Of a stretch of DNA of 11,802 nt, positions 1 through 7,119 are shown one piece after another. The stretch covers positions 1-11,802 of the forward strand of contig CADCUW010000500.1 of assembly GCA_902805985.1 (NCBI GenBank), given 5' to 3'. A program made the translations under genes and the position numbers. The notes beneath the pieces are model-generated. The model was not told where the DNA came from. It saw only the letters and a list, made by a program, of their open reading frames with translations, and made no database searches. Within the stretch, counting starts at the first letter, position 1; every line of letters begins with the position of its first letter. This DNA is from an uncultured Rubrobacteraceae bacterium (GTDB lineage: Bacteria > Actinomycetota > Rubrobacteria > Rubrobacterales > Rubrobacteraceae).

Positions 1-230
1 TCGGTGACGGGTCCGTATTCCGGGTAGGATCTCAGGAAGTCTTCTACGGAGTCCGCCCCCCATCCCATGATTACCTGCTGGCCGTCCTTGGAGAATTGGG
101 TTCGGATGTGGGCTTCGCGGCGGACGCTACGGCGGACGTACTCCCATGAGGTCTCGCCGGCGCGGCGTTCGAGGCGCTCAGTGTAGAGAATCCGGCCCGT
201 TGCCCGATCCCTGACCATCAGCAGATCCAC
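1..230 (-). CDS. Hypothetical protein, 3' end outside window (partial)
   Basis: An open frame reads from a GTG at 230-228 to the left edge with no stop, giving about 76 residues. It begins MDLLMVRDRATG and continues through charged stretches such as YTERLERR and WEYVRRSVRREAH. The GTG lies one base after the TAG of the preceding gene, and an AGAGGAG sequence (end of that gene) sits about 9 nt upstream of it, so GTG fits better than the in-frame ATG at 218. The spacing indicates that it is translated with the RtcB-like gene, as the last visible member of the carboxylase operon. I see no transmembrane segment and do not recognise the family; the visible part is soluble, basic and rich in Arg and Glu. 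It is open to the window edge, so the total length is unknown. Confidence 0.6.
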   Translation of the reverse strand, partial: MDLLMVRDRATGRILYTERLERRAGETSWEYVRRSVRREAHIRTQFSKDGQQVIMGWGADSVEDFLRSYPEYGPVT

Positions 231-231
231 C

Positions 232-1332
232 CTAGCCCTCTCCTCTGGTCGGATCGAGGTTCGCCCAGCGCCCCAGCAGGCCCGCCTCTTCCCACGGCCA
301 CCGGCCCTCGCTCTCCGGCGCGCCGAACGGGGGCGCGCTCCGCCACATCTTACCCGTCCCGGCCGCAACCACACCACCCGAAACTAGAGGAACGTTCTCT
401 CCCGCCACCGCGAGGTTGTTGCGGTGGATGAGGAGTCCGTCCTGATCCTCGACCCCGCCGACCTTCCACGAGGCGGGAAGACTGAGCCCCCCGGCGACCT
501 CCCGGAGTACGCGCCTCAGGGCATAAGCCGCGCGGGCGGCCCTGGCGTCGGCGAAGTTGGAGGCGGCGCTGGTGGCCGCGACGAGGTCCGCGGCTTCTTC
601 TGTCTCCAGGGGCGCTGCCGGCGGGTCATCCCCGGCGCCGAAGTCCACGCCGGCCCTGATGCGGGTGAAGATCCGGGCCCGGTGCGTGCCCAAAGCGAGC
701 CTGCCGAGGTCCCCCGCCCCGGCCCGCACCACGAACACCAGCATCCCGGGACGGAGGTCCAGCGCCTCAGCCCCGTCCGTGTCCAGCACGCCACCCACGA
801 CCGCGGCCTCCAGCTCGAAAGGGCCTTCCCAGTCCCGCGTCCCGGCGGAGAGTGCCCGCCGCCCGAGCGCGTCCGGGTCCCCACAGGCGGGCCCAAGGCA
901 CCTTAGGTCTTCCTCCTCGACGAGGCCGTCCTCGGCCGCCGCCGGCGCCCCCTCCTCGCAGACCCTCCGAACACCGGCCTCGTTCAGGGCCGGCAACGAA
1001 GGGCCCGCTTCCGCCAGGCCGCGCAGCGCGAGATCCATCACGTCGCCTACCGGCATGCCGAGGTTGTCCGCGTCGACGTCGGCGACGAGGAGCAGGCCGC
1101 GGATCGGCGCCGAGAGGAGGTCAGGGGCCGCGTGCGTACCGGAGACGGCGACCCAGCCGAAGCCGCCGGGCGCGGCGGCAGCGTGGACGGGGCTATGGAC
1201 CCCGGGGAGACGGGCAGCCGGGAGGATACGTTCGAAGGCCCGTTCGGCGGTGGCTTCGTCCGGGGCGTGGATGAGGATCTCGGCGTCCTCACCCTCGCCG
1301 CTCCACGCGAACTCTTCGACCTGGTCTAACAC
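232..1332 (-). CDS. Degenerate RtcB-like protein (probable pseudoenzyme)
   Basis: This 366-residue protein starts at GTG (1332-1330), 13 nt after the carboxylase alpha gene. It lines up, from memory, along much of the RNA 3'-phosphate/5'-OH ligase RtcB: LPGV (42-45) and GFGW (57-60) match LPGI and GYGF; EEGAPAAAEDGL with EEEDL (126-143) matches the DGAKWAVDNGYG/RDLE block; GMLVFVVRAGAGDLGR (196-211) matches GQVVVMVHTGSRGLGH; PLETEEAADL with AASNFA (241-261) matches the SEEGQ/AAANFA block; and HR (303-304) matches HRKGA. The catalytic residues are gone. The DINCG cysteine region reads ADVDA (84-88), GNHF reads GPFE (170-173), both His of HTGSRGLGH are Arg (203, 211), the HN motif is missing, and the C-terminal HGAGR with its guanylylated His is absent. 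The frame is intact, with a good operon position, so it is probably a maintained non-ligase protein. RNA binding or regulation of a true RtcB is speculation. The homology call is fairly firm; the function is not known. Confidence 0.72.
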   Translation of the reverse strand: MLDQVEEFAWSGEGEDAEILIHAPDEATAERAFERILPAARLPGVHSPVHAAAAPGGFGWVAVSGTHAAPDLLSAPIRGLLLVADVDADNLGMPVGDVMDLALRGLAEAGPSLPALNEAGVRRVCEEGAPAAAEDGLVEEEDLRCLGPACGDPDALGRRALSAGTRDWEGPFELEAAVVGGVLDTDGAEALDLRPGMLVFVVRAGAGDLGRLALGTHRARIFTRIRAGVDFGAGDDPPAAPLETEEAADLVAATSAASNFADARAARAAYALRRVLREVAGGLSLPASWKVGGVEDQDGLLIHRNNLAVAGENVPLVSGGVVAAGTGKMWRSAPPFGAPESEGRWPWEEAGLLGRWANLDPTRGEG

Positions 1333-1345
1333 AGGGCTACCCGTC

Positions 1346-3094
1346 CTACTCCAGCACCACCAGGGGCTCGCCGGGGCGGACGGTATCGCCGGCCCCGACG
1401 AGGACCTTGAGGACGCGGCCGGCCCTCTGGGCCCTGACCTCGCTCTCCATCTTCATCGCCTCCAGCACGCAGACGGCCTCGTCCGCCGCGACCTCCCGGC
1501 CCTCCTCGACGAGCACCTTCACGATCGTCCCCTGCATCGGCGCCGCGATGGCCCCCTCGGCGGCGGCCGACCGCCGCGTACTCCGGCCGCTGCGCCGCGG
1601 CGGCGGCCCGCCACCGGACGCAACTTCCCCGTCGCCAAAGACCCGCACCCGGAAGAGCCGGCCGTCCACCTCGACCTCGACCTCGCGGGAGGTCTTTTCG
1701 TCCGGCGTGTCGTGGCCGGCGGGCCCGGCGGGCTCGATGGAGAGACCGTCCATCCTCTCGGCGACGAAGCCCGTCGTGTAGTCCCCGGAGGCGAAGGCCT
1801 CGTCGTCGAGGATGGCCCGGAAGAAGGGCAGCGTCGTGGCTATGCCCTCGACTTTAAACTCCGCGAGCGCCCGCCGCAGCCGGGCGAGGGCGGAAGGGCG
1901 GTCGGGGCCGCGCACGATCAGCTTGGCGAACAACGGGTCGTAGGACTCGGGGACGGCCCCAGGGCCCCTCAGCGAAGAGTCGACCCGGACCCCTGGCCCG
2001 CCCGGCTCCTCATAGACGGCGACGGCGCCGGGGCTCGGGACGAAGCCGGCCGCCGGGTCCTCGGCGTTGATGCGGACCTCGATAGCGTGGCCCCGCCAGG
2101 AGACGTCCTTCTGGGAGAAGGGCAGCGGCTCGCCGGCGGCGATGCGGATGCCGGTCTGGACGATGTCTACGCCCGTGACCTCCTCGGTTACGGGATGCTC
2201 TACCTGCACGCGGGTGTTCATCTCCAGAAAGAAGAACTCGTCGCCGGCCTCGCCCTTGTGCAGCAAGAACTCGACCGTGCCGGCCGAGTCGTAGCCGACG
2301 GCGTCAGCGGCGGCGACGGCGGCGCGGCCCATCGACGCGCGAGTCCCCGGGTTCAGGGCCGGGCTCGGGCACTCCTCGACGAGCTTCTGGTGGCGGCGTT
2401 GGATCGAGCAGTCCCGCTCGCCCAGGTGGACCCCGTTGCCGTGCTTGTCGCGGAAGACCTGGATCTCGATGTGCCGGGGCGAAGGCAGGTACTTCTCAAG
2501 GTACACCGACCCATCCCCGAAGTACGCCTCGCCCTCCCGGCTCGCCCGCGCGTAGGCGGCCTCGGCTTCGGTCTTGTCGTGGGCGACGGCGAAGCCCTTG
2601 CCGCCGCCGCCGGCAGACGCCTTCACGGCTACCGGGTAGCCGTGCTCCGCGGCGAACTCGAAGACCGCTTCAGGGGAATCGACGGGCTCCTCGGTGCCGG
2701 GCGTGATCGGGACGCCGGCCCTCGCCATGATCCGGCGGGACTCCACCTTAGATCCCATCGCCACTATGGCGTTCGGGTGGGGCCCGATCCAGACGAGCCC
2801 CGCCTCCGTTACGGCCCTGGCAAAGGCCGCGCTCTCCGCCAGAAAGCCGTAGCCAGGGTGGACGGCTTCGGCGCCGCTCTTCTTCGCGACCTCGATAAGC
2901 CTCTCTATGTTCAGGTAGCTCTCTGGGGCGGGCGTGGGGCCCACGTGGTAGGCCTCGTCGGCAACCGTTGTATGGAGGGCGCCGCGGTCTACGTCAGAGT
3001 AGACGGCGACGGTCCGGATACCCATCTCCCGGCAGGCGCGGGCTATCCGAACCGAGATCTCACCCCTGTTCGCGATCAGGACCTTCCCGAACAT
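1346..3094 (-). CDS. pccA: Acyl-CoA (propionyl/acetyl-CoA) carboxylase alpha subunit: biotin carboxylase fused to BCCP
   Basis: This 582-residue cytosolic subunit carboxylates biotin with ATP and bicarbonate and carries it to the beta subunit. The N-terminal biotin carboxylase domain begins MFGKVLIANRGEI, with the HPGYGFLAE motif at 79-87, the Gly-rich ATP-grasp loop GGGGKG at 162-167, RRHQK at 233-237 and EMNTRVQVEH at 291-300, then the biotin carboxylase C-terminal domain. A linker rich in Ser, Arg and Ala (about 485-515) leads to a biotinyl domain whose EAMKM motif places the biotinylated Lys near 548. Length and architecture match actinobacterial AccA/PccA proteins of about 580-600 residues. 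ATG at 3094 directly abuts the TAG of the epsilon-like gene, with GGGAGG 11 nt upstream. The CoA substrate is set by the beta subunit, so accA/pccA naming follows that gene. All key residues I checked are present. Confidence 0.95.
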   Translation of the reverse strand: MFGKVLIANRGEISVRIARACREMGIRTVAVYSDVDRGALHTTVADEAYHVGPTPAPESYLNIERLIEVAKKSGAEAVHPGYGFLAESAAFARAVTEAGLVWIGPHPNAIVAMGSKVESRRIMARAGVPITPGTEEPVDSPEAVFEFAAEHGYPVAVKASAGGGGKGFAVAHDKTEAEAAYARASREGEAYFGDGSVYLEKYLPSPRHIEIQVFRDKHGNGVHLGERDCSIQRRHQKLVEECPSPALNPGTRASMGRAAVAAADAVGYDSAGTVEFLLHKGEAGDEFFFLEMNTRVQVEHPVTEEVTGVDIVQTGIRIAAGEPLPFSQKDVSWRGHAIEVRINAEDPAAGFVPSPGAVAVYEEPGGPGVRVDSSLRGPGAVPESYDPLFAKLIVRGPDRPSALARLRRALAEFKVEGIATTLPFFRAILDDEAFASGDYTTGFVAERMDGLSIEPAGPAGHDTPDEKTSREVEVEVDGRLFRVRVFGDGEVASGGGPPPRRSGRSTRRSAAAEGAIAAPMQGTIVKVLVEEGREVAADEAVCVLEAMKMESEVRAQRAGRVLKVLVGAGDTVRPGEPLVVLE

Positions 3095-3316
3095 CTAGAG
3101 ACCGCCCTCCCAACTGGAGTAGGACCACAACGCCCCTTCGAGCTTCATCCCCGGCGGAACCGGATGCCCGAGCAGGCCCGCCAAACGCCACCGACTCCGA
3201 GCCGGAAGCTCCGCCTCTATTCGTTCCCCGCCGAGCGCCTCCAGCGCCGCCGCGATAGCCGCGGCCTCCTCGGGTGTCGGGGGTGGCTCGATCCGGGTGT
3301 GGCGCGCGTCCCTCAT
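3095..3316 (-). CDS. Acyl-CoA carboxylase epsilon-like small subunit
   Basis: This small acidic protein has 73 residues. It has a TPEEAAAIAAALEAL helix near the N-terminus (about residues 14-28) and a tail with SRWRLAGLLG (about 41-50). The PTxEExAAxxAxL pattern and position between the beta and alpha subunit genes resemble the epsilon subunits of actinobacterial acyl-CoA carboxylases, which help hold alpha and beta together. Family similarity is short and low-complexity, so the call rests largely on context. ATG at 3316-3314 overlaps the TGA of the membrane-protein gene (ATGA) with no clear Shine-Dalgarno, implying coupled translation. Its TAG touches the alpha subunit ATG, so stoichiometric expression of the three carboxylase parts is likely. 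The alternative is an unrelated small operon protein. Confidence 0.6.
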   Translation of the reverse strand: MRDARHTRIEPPPTPEEAAAIAAALEALGGERIEAELPARSRWRLAGLLGHPVPPGMKLEGALWSYSSWEGGL

Positions 3317-3873
3317 CCCGCGAGGGCCCGGATCAGGGGCACGAGCGCGTACTCAAGCAGCAAGAAGAGCATGAAGAGCAGCCCGAACAACCCTATTACG
3401 GTCGTCAGGATCACGACGACTATTCTGATGCTTGAACCGCGCGTGGGCGGGTGCGGCGCGGCATCTGGCGGCACCAGGCCGCCGGGTACGCCGACGAGGA
3501 ACCCGAGGGCGAGGCCATAGATCATGTTCCCCACGTTGCCGCCCTCGGCGGTCGGATACGGCGGGATACCGGCCAGGGCCGTCCCGCCGAAGATGATGAC
3601 GAAGACCGCGGCAAGCCCCGCGAAGAGCCCGACGGTCCGCAAGATCCCGAAATCGCCCGCCATCCTCCTGAACGGATACGTAGCCACCCGGGCCGCGGCG
3701 AGTCCGGCGAGCATGCCTGAGAGGAAGACCAGCAGGTCCAGCGCGAGGTCGGACCCCCGCAGCGCGAGCAGGTCCAGCGCGAAGAACGTGAGCACGGCGA
3801 AGACCACCAGGGCCCACGACCTTCTGGTTCTGGGCAGGAGCCTGCGTATCCCGGTTGCGCCTCCTCCTGCCAC
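3313..3873 (-). CDS. Five-span membrane protein of unknown function in the carboxylase operon
   Basis: This is a 186-residue protein with a basic start (RRLLPRTRR, 10-18) and five hydrophobic segments at about 19-38, 42-66, 79-103, 115-136 and 150-183. A Gly/Pro-rich loop lies at about 101-115 (IPPYPTAEGGN) and a Pro-rich loop at about 130-145. I chose GTG at 3873, 5 nt after the pccB stop; there is no Shine-Dalgarno before it, so coupling to pccB is assumed. A strong GGAGGAGG lies just inside the gene, but no usual start codon follows it at proper spacing. The open frame continues rightward antisense-style over pccB, which is a same-strand shadow and not part of this gene. It ends in an ATGA overlap with the epsilon-like gene. 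The family is not recognised. It shows no similarity I can see to the large membrane beta subunit of sodium-pumping decarboxylases. Confidence 0.75.
   Translation of the reverse strand: MAGGGATGIRRLLPRTRRSWALVVFAVLTFFALDLLALRGSDLALDLLVFLSGMLAGLAAARVATYPFRRMAGDFGILRTVGLFAGLAAVFVIIFGGTALAGIPPYPTAEGGNVGNMIYGLALGFLVGVPGGLVPPDAAPHPPTRGSSIRIVVVILTTVIGLFGLLFMLFLLLEYALVPLIRALAG
3731..3782. repeat. In-frame 16-bp direct repeat inside the membrane-protein gene
   Basis: The 16-base string agcaggtccagcgcga occurs at 3731-3746 and again at 3767-3782. The 36-nt period is 12 codons, so the protein repeats ALDLL at about residues 32-36 and 44-48, at the boundary of its first two membrane segments. This looks like a local duplication of codons; no function is implied. 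Confidence 0.8.
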
Positions 3874-3878
3874 GGCGC

Positions 3879-5453
3879 TCAGAGGGGGATGTTCCCGTGC
3901 TTGCGCGGCGGGCGCTCGGGGCGTCTGGTCCGCACCATCGAGAGCGCCTTGATGAGGTAGGGCCTCGTCTCCCGCGGGTCTATGATGTCGTCTATAAAGC
4001 CCATCTCGGCGGCGACCATCGGGTTGTTGAACTTCTGCTCGTAGTCCGCGATGAGCGACTCGCGCTCGGCCTCGGGGTCCTCGGCGTCTGCGATGCGCCT
4101 GCGGTGGATGATGCCGACGGCCGCCGAAGCACCCATCACTGCGACCTCGCCGGTCGGCCACGCGACGTTGACATCGGCGCCTATGTGCTTGGAATTCATG
4201 ACGTCGTAGGCGCCGCCGTAGGCCTTGCGCGTGATGACGGTCATCTTGGGGACCGTGGCCTCGGAGAAAGCGTAGAGAAGCTTGGCGCCGTGGCGGATGA
4301 TCCCACCCCATTCCTGCCCTGTCCCCGGCATGAACCCCGGCACGTCCACGAAGGTAAGGAGGGGGATATTGAAGGCGTCGCAGAACCTCACGAACCGCGC
4401 CCCCTTGACGCTCGCGTCTATGTCTAGAGTCCCCGCGAGAACCATCGGCTGGTTCCCGACCACCCCTATCGCGTGCCCGTCGAGCCTGGCGAGCCCGACG
4501 ACGAGGTTCTGGGCCCATCCCTCCTGCACCTCGAAGAACTCCCCGTCATCCACGACGAGACCTATCGCCTCCCTGATGTCGTAGGGCTGGCGCGGCGAGT
4601 CCGGCACGAGAGAAGCGAGCTCCTCGTCCATGCGGTTTGCCTCGTCCGCGGGCGGGAAGTAGGGCGGCGTCTCCAGGTTGTTCTCCGGCAGGAACGAGAG
4701 CAGGAAGCGCACATCGGAGAGGCACGTCTCCTCGTCAGGCGACGAGAAGTGGGCCACACCGCTCTTGGTGTTGTGGGTGACGGCGCCGCCCAGATCCTCC
4801 TGGCTCACCTCCTCTCCCGTGACGCTCTTTATGACGTCGGGGCCGGTGATGAACATGTGGCTCGTCTCCTCGACCATGAAGATGAAGTCCGTGATCGCCG
4901 GCGAGTAGACAGCCCCCCCGGCGCAGGGTCCCATCACCACCGAGATCTGGGGCACGACACCGGAGGCCAGCACGTTGCGATGAAAGATGTCCGCGTAGCC
5001 GGCCAGCGAGACGACGCCCTCCTGTATCCGCGCCCCGCCGGAGTCGTTTATGCCGACTATGGGGCATCCGGTCGAGATCGCGAGGTCCATGACCTTGCAG
5101 ATCTTCTCCGCGTACACCTCGCCCAGCGACCCGCCAAAGACCGTGAAGTCCTGCGAGAACACGCAGACCTTGCGCCCCATGACCTCCCCGTACCCGGTAA
5201 CGACCCCGTCCCCGAGCGGCCTGTTCTCCTCCAGCCCGAAGTTGTTTGAACGGTGCACCCTGTAGCGGTCGAGCTCGACGAACGTCCCCTCGTCAAGGAG
5301 CGTCTCTATGCGCTCCCGGGCGGTCATCTTGCCCTTCTCGCGCTGCCGCTCCACGGCCCGCTCGGAGGCAGGATGGGCCGCCCTCTCGCGCAGCTTCTCC
5401 AGCCCCTCCAGCTTTCCGGCGGTCGTGTCCTCGCCCAACCTCTTACTCTGCAT
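3879..5453 (-). CDS. pccB: Propionyl-CoA (acyl-CoA) carboxylase beta subunit, carboxyltransferase
   Basis: This 524-residue carboxyltransferase moves CO2 from carboxybiotin to an acyl-CoA, producing methylmalonyl-CoA if the substrate is propionyl-CoA. It has two crotonase-like halves. The N-terminal half contains [12 protein letters not shown] (135-146) and [12 protein letters not shown] (176-187), and the C-terminal half contains [14 protein letters not shown] (368-381) and [14 protein letters not shown] (409-422). The Asp at 417 in GGAYDVM matches human PCCB and is the position reported to favour propionyl-CoA over longer or shorter acyl-CoA in Streptomyces PccB, so I prefer pccB to accD. 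I chose ATG at 5453 because the family normally begins about here. The longer frame to 5537 adds 28 atypical residues and would cross the promoter. No Shine-Dalgarno precedes the ATG, consistent with a leaderless mRNA. It is first in the operon. Confidence 0.94.
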   Translation of the reverse strand: MQSKRLGEDTTAGKLEGLEKLRERAAHPASERAVERQREKGKMTARERIETLLDEGTFVELDRYRVHRSNNFGLEENRPLGDGVVTGYGEVMGRKVCVFSQDFTVFGGSLGEVYAEKICKVMDLAISTGCPIVGINDSGGARIQEGVVSLAGYADIFHRNVLASGVVPQISVVMGPCAGGAVYSPAITDFIFMVEETSHMFITGPDVIKSVTGEEVSQEDLGGAVTHNTKSGVAHFSSPDEETCLSDVRFLLSFLPENNLETPPYFPPADEANRMDEELASLVPDSPRQPYDIREAIGLVVDDGEFFEVQEGWAQNLVVGLARLDGHAIGVVGNQPMVLAGTLDIDASVKGARFVRFCDAFNIPLLTFVDVPGFMPGTGQEWGGIIRHGAKLLYAFSEATVPKMTVITRKAYGGAYDVMNSKHIGADVNVAWPTGEVAVMGASAAVGIIHRRRIADAEDPEAERESLIADYEQKFNNPMVAAEMGFIDDIIDPRETRPYLIKALSMVRTRRPERPPRKHGNIPL

Positions 5454-5490
5454 GGTTCGGCATTCTAGCACGCGCAAAACCGCCATTTTC
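5454..5490 (-). promoter_or_regulatory. Probable leaderless promoter of the carboxylase operon
   Basis: On the minus strand, TAGAAT (5467-5462) is preceded by TGC, making an extended -10 element (TGN-TAGAAT). It ends 8 nt before the pccB ATG, so transcription should start at or within about a base or two of the ATG. There is no Shine-Dalgarno in those 8 nt. The -35 region (about 5485-5490, GAAAAT) is poor, which is common when an extended -10 is present. Leaderless genes with a -10 at this spacing are frequent in actinobacteria. Confidence 0.55.
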
Positions 5491-5509
5491 CGGCGGCAAG
5501 GGAAGCCCC

Positions 5510-5557
5510 GATAGTAGAATGGAATTCCGGGGTTCATCTCCGGGTAAGGGAAAGGAG
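5510..5557 (+). promoter_or_regulatory. Possible promoter and ribosome binding site of leucine dehydrogenase
   Basis: A second TAGAAT lies at 5515-5520 on the plus strand within GATAGTAGAAT. No good -35 element is visible. It would give a leader of about 36-40 nt containing the strong Shine-Dalgarno AAAGGAG (5551-5557), 6 nt before the ATG at 5564. A GGAATTCC palindrome (5521-5528) lies just after the -10 and could be an operator half, but a short palindrome proves nothing. The whole 110-bp region 5454-5563 is shared with the divergent carboxylase promoter. Confidence 0.4.
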
Positions 5558-5563
5558 ATGCGT

Positions 5564-6670
5564 ATGCAGGTCTTCGAGAGGCTGGCGGAGTACCGCTACG
5601 AGCAGCTCGTCTTCTGCCACGACAAGGCGACGGGCCTGCGCGCCATTATCGCGGTCCACGACACCACGCTGGGGCCCGCCCTCGGGGGATGCCGGATGTA
5701 TCCGTATGCTTCTGAGGACGACGCCGTGGTTGACGTGCTGCGCCTGGCGAGGGGGATGACCTACAAGGCGGCGGCGAGCGGGCTCAACCTCGGGGGTGGT
5801 AAATCCGTTATCATCGGAGACCCGCGCACGGGCAAAACCGAGGCGCTCTTCAGGTCTTTCGGCCGCTACATCGAGACGCTTGGCGGGCGCTACATCGTGG
5901 CCGAGGACGTCGGGACCTCGACGGAGGACGCCAACTTTATCCGGGTCGAGACGGAGCACGTCGTCGGGGTGGACGTCACGCGCGGGGGTTCAGGAGATCC
6001 CTCGCCATTCACGGCCCTTGGCGTCCTGCAGGGGATGCGGGCTTGCGTGGACGAGGCTTTCGGCTCGCCCTCGCTCGAGGGACGGACGATCGCGGTCCAG
6101 GGCGTCGGGCACGTCGGGCACCACCTCTGTCGCCTGCTCTACGAGGCGGGGGCTCGCCTCATCGTCGCGGACGTGGACGCGGACGCCCTCGAGCGGGCGG
6201 TGAAGGAGTTCGGAGCGAAGGCGGTTGGGCCGGATGAGATCCTGACCATCCCCTGCGACGTCTACGCCCCCTGCGCCCTCGGCGCCACGGTCAACGACGA
6301 TACCATCCCGGCCTTCCGGTGCCGCATCATCGCCGGCAGCGCTAACAACGTGCTGCTAGAAGCGTGGCACGGGGAGGCCTTGGCGGAACACGGCATCCTC
6401 TACGCCCCCGACTACGTCATAAACGCCGGCGGTCTCATAAACGTCGCCGACGAGCTGGAGGGCTATAACGAGCGCCGCGCCACCAAGCGCGTCATGCGCA
6501 TAGAGGAACGCATCCGCAGCATCATCGCCATCTCCAAGCGCGACGGCGTCGCCACGAACGTCGCCGCCGACACCGTCGCCCTGGAGCGCATAGCGGCCAT
6601 CGGCTCGATGGAGCGCCTGCACACCGGGCATCCCTACGGCCAGTTGAGCCGGCGCAGGGAAACGTTGTAA
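5564..6670 (+). CDS. bcd: Leucine dehydrogenase (Glu/Leu/Phe/Val dehydrogenase family)
   Basis: This 368-residue enzyme catalyses NAD-dependent reversible deamination of leucine, valine and isoleucine to their 2-oxo acids and ammonia. It follows Geobacillus leucine dehydrogenase almost end to end (from memory). Shared features are [10 protein letters not shown] (33-42), GMTYK with Lys68, GLNLGGGK with the catalytic Lys80, AEDVGT with Asp115, the nucleotide-binding GVGHVG (180-185), the acidic residues in ADVDAD (202-207) that favour NAD over NADP, and [10 protein letters not shown] near the C-terminus. Length equals the family norm of about 365. ATG at 5564 has AAAGGAG at 6 nt; the ATG at 5558 is in frame but too close to that site. 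Close paralogues that act on valine or phenylalanine cannot be separated by eye. It is divergent from the propionyl-CoA carboxylase operon, which fits branched-chain amino acid breakdown. Confidence 0.93.
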   Translation: MQVFERLAEYRYEQLVFCHDKATGLRAIIAVHDTTLGPALGGCRMYPYASEDDAVVDVLRLARGMTYKAAASGLNLGGGKSVIIGDPRTGKTEALFRSFGRYIETLGGRYIVAEDVGTSTEDANFIRVETEHVVGVDVTRGGSGDPSPFTALGVLQGMRACVDEAFGSPSLEGRTIAVQGVGHVGHHLCRLLYEAGARLIVADVDADALERAVKEFGAKAVGPDEILTIPCDVYAPCALGATVNDDTIPAFRCRIIAGSANNVLLEAWHGEALAEHGILYAPDYVINAGGLINVADELEGYNERRATKRVMRIEERIRSIIAISKRDGVATNVAADTVALERIAAIGSMERLHTGHPYGQLSRRRETL

Positions 6671-6733
6671 GGATCGGCCAATCCTCAGATCCCGAGCCGC
6701 AGGAGGGGGCGGGACCGTCAAAGGCCCTGGCCC

Positions 6734-7072
6734 TTACCTGTCGTTGTCGACGACCGTCCCCCTGCTGCTCCCGTCGGCGATGATCGCGTTGGTCAGCCCC
6801 GAGAGATACCGACTCCCGATCGCTACGAAGAGCGCTACGGGAACAAACCCCGCGAAGATCCCCGAAAGAATCTTCGGATGCACCTCTCCGAAACCTCGCG
6901 ATGTTGCCCTCGCTCCTCGTACTGCTCTTAATGGGGCGAGGACCCTGCCCCTTCGGCTAAAGAACCCGCTCCCCGTGGCGACGCCGTTAAGTATCCGACC
7001 ACCAGAGAGGGCCGTGCACGGGTCAGGTGACCACTTTTTGAGGACCCTGAAGCGTCGGTACACGGGGCGCAT
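6734..7072 (-). CDS. Doubtful small membrane-anchored ORF
   Basis: The frame from ATG at 7072 gives 112 residues. The first two thirds are Arg-rich and unconvincing. The last 49 residues look more protein-like, with one hydrophobic helix (ILSGIFAGFVPVALFVAI) and a hydrophilic tail ending VVDNDR. An in-frame GTG at 6883 would give only that 49-residue part; GGAGAG lies directly before it, too close to be a normal ribosome binding site. The ORF starts just downstream of the hairpin that follows ecfT. It could be a genuine small membrane protein, the remnant of a decayed gene, or chance. No family is recognised. Confidence 0.25.
   Translation of the reverse strand: MRPVYRRFRVLKKWSPDPCTALSGGRILNGVATGSGFFSRRGRVLAPLRAVRGARATSRGFGEVHPKILSGIFAGFVPVALFVAIGSRYLSGLTNAIIADGSSRGTVVDNDR
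7021..7038 (+). terminator. Weak terminator-like element
   Basis: The inverted repeat GGTC-AGGT-GACC (7021-7032) is followed by ACTTTTT. Stem length is only 4 bp, and the site is about 350 nt after the leucine dehydrogenase stop, so it is at best a weak rho-independent terminator for plus-strand read-through. Confidence 0.2.
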
Positions 7073-7096
7073 GACCGATTCCCCGGACACGCATGT

Positions 7097-7119
7097 GCGC
7101 AGAACATTTAGTTCTGCGC
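7097..7119 (-). terminator. Perfect 9-bp hairpin after ecfT
   Basis: gcgcagaac (7097-7105) and gttctgcgc (7111-7119) form a perfect 9-bp stem with the 5-nt loop attta. The stem begins 10 nt past the ecfT stop in the direction of ecf transcription. No T run follows on either strand, so it is not a classical intrinsic terminator. It could be a U-less terminator of the kind proposed for actinobacteria, or a 3'-end stabiliser. Confidence 0.5.

Noticed and set aside
557..3520. A 987-residue open frame on the plus strand.
   Set aside because: It runs antisense across the RtcB-like, carboxylase alpha, epsilon-like and part of the membrane-protein genes; its Arg/Pro/Gly-rich composition is typical of a GC-rich shadow frame, and no domain is recognisable.
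3874..4518. N-terminal extension of the membrane-protein frame into pccB.
   Set aside because: The extension is Arg/His-rich, overlaps pccB out of frame on the same strand and lacks hydrophobic or family-like sequence; the gene is taken to start at GTG 3873.
4473..5249. A 258-residue plus-strand open frame inside pccB.
   Set aside because: It is the antisense shadow of a clear carboxyltransferase gene, with no recognisable motifs.
1346..5453. Sodium-pumping methylmalonyl-CoA or related decarboxylase, suggested by a carboxyltransferase beside a membrane protein and a biotinyl domain.
   Set aside because: The alpha subunit has a complete biotin carboxylase domain, absent from those decarboxylases, and the membrane protein is too short and lacks the look of the large pump subunit.
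5521..5528. GGAATTCC palindrome as a defined operator.
   Set aside because: An 8-bp palindrome is too short to claim a binding site without conservation; it is mentioned only as context in the promoter entry.
5246..5563. Upstream extension of the leucine dehydrogenase frame.
   Set aside because: It overlaps the 5' end of pccB antisense and the promoter region; the family begins at ATG 5564 with a strong Shine-Dalgarno.
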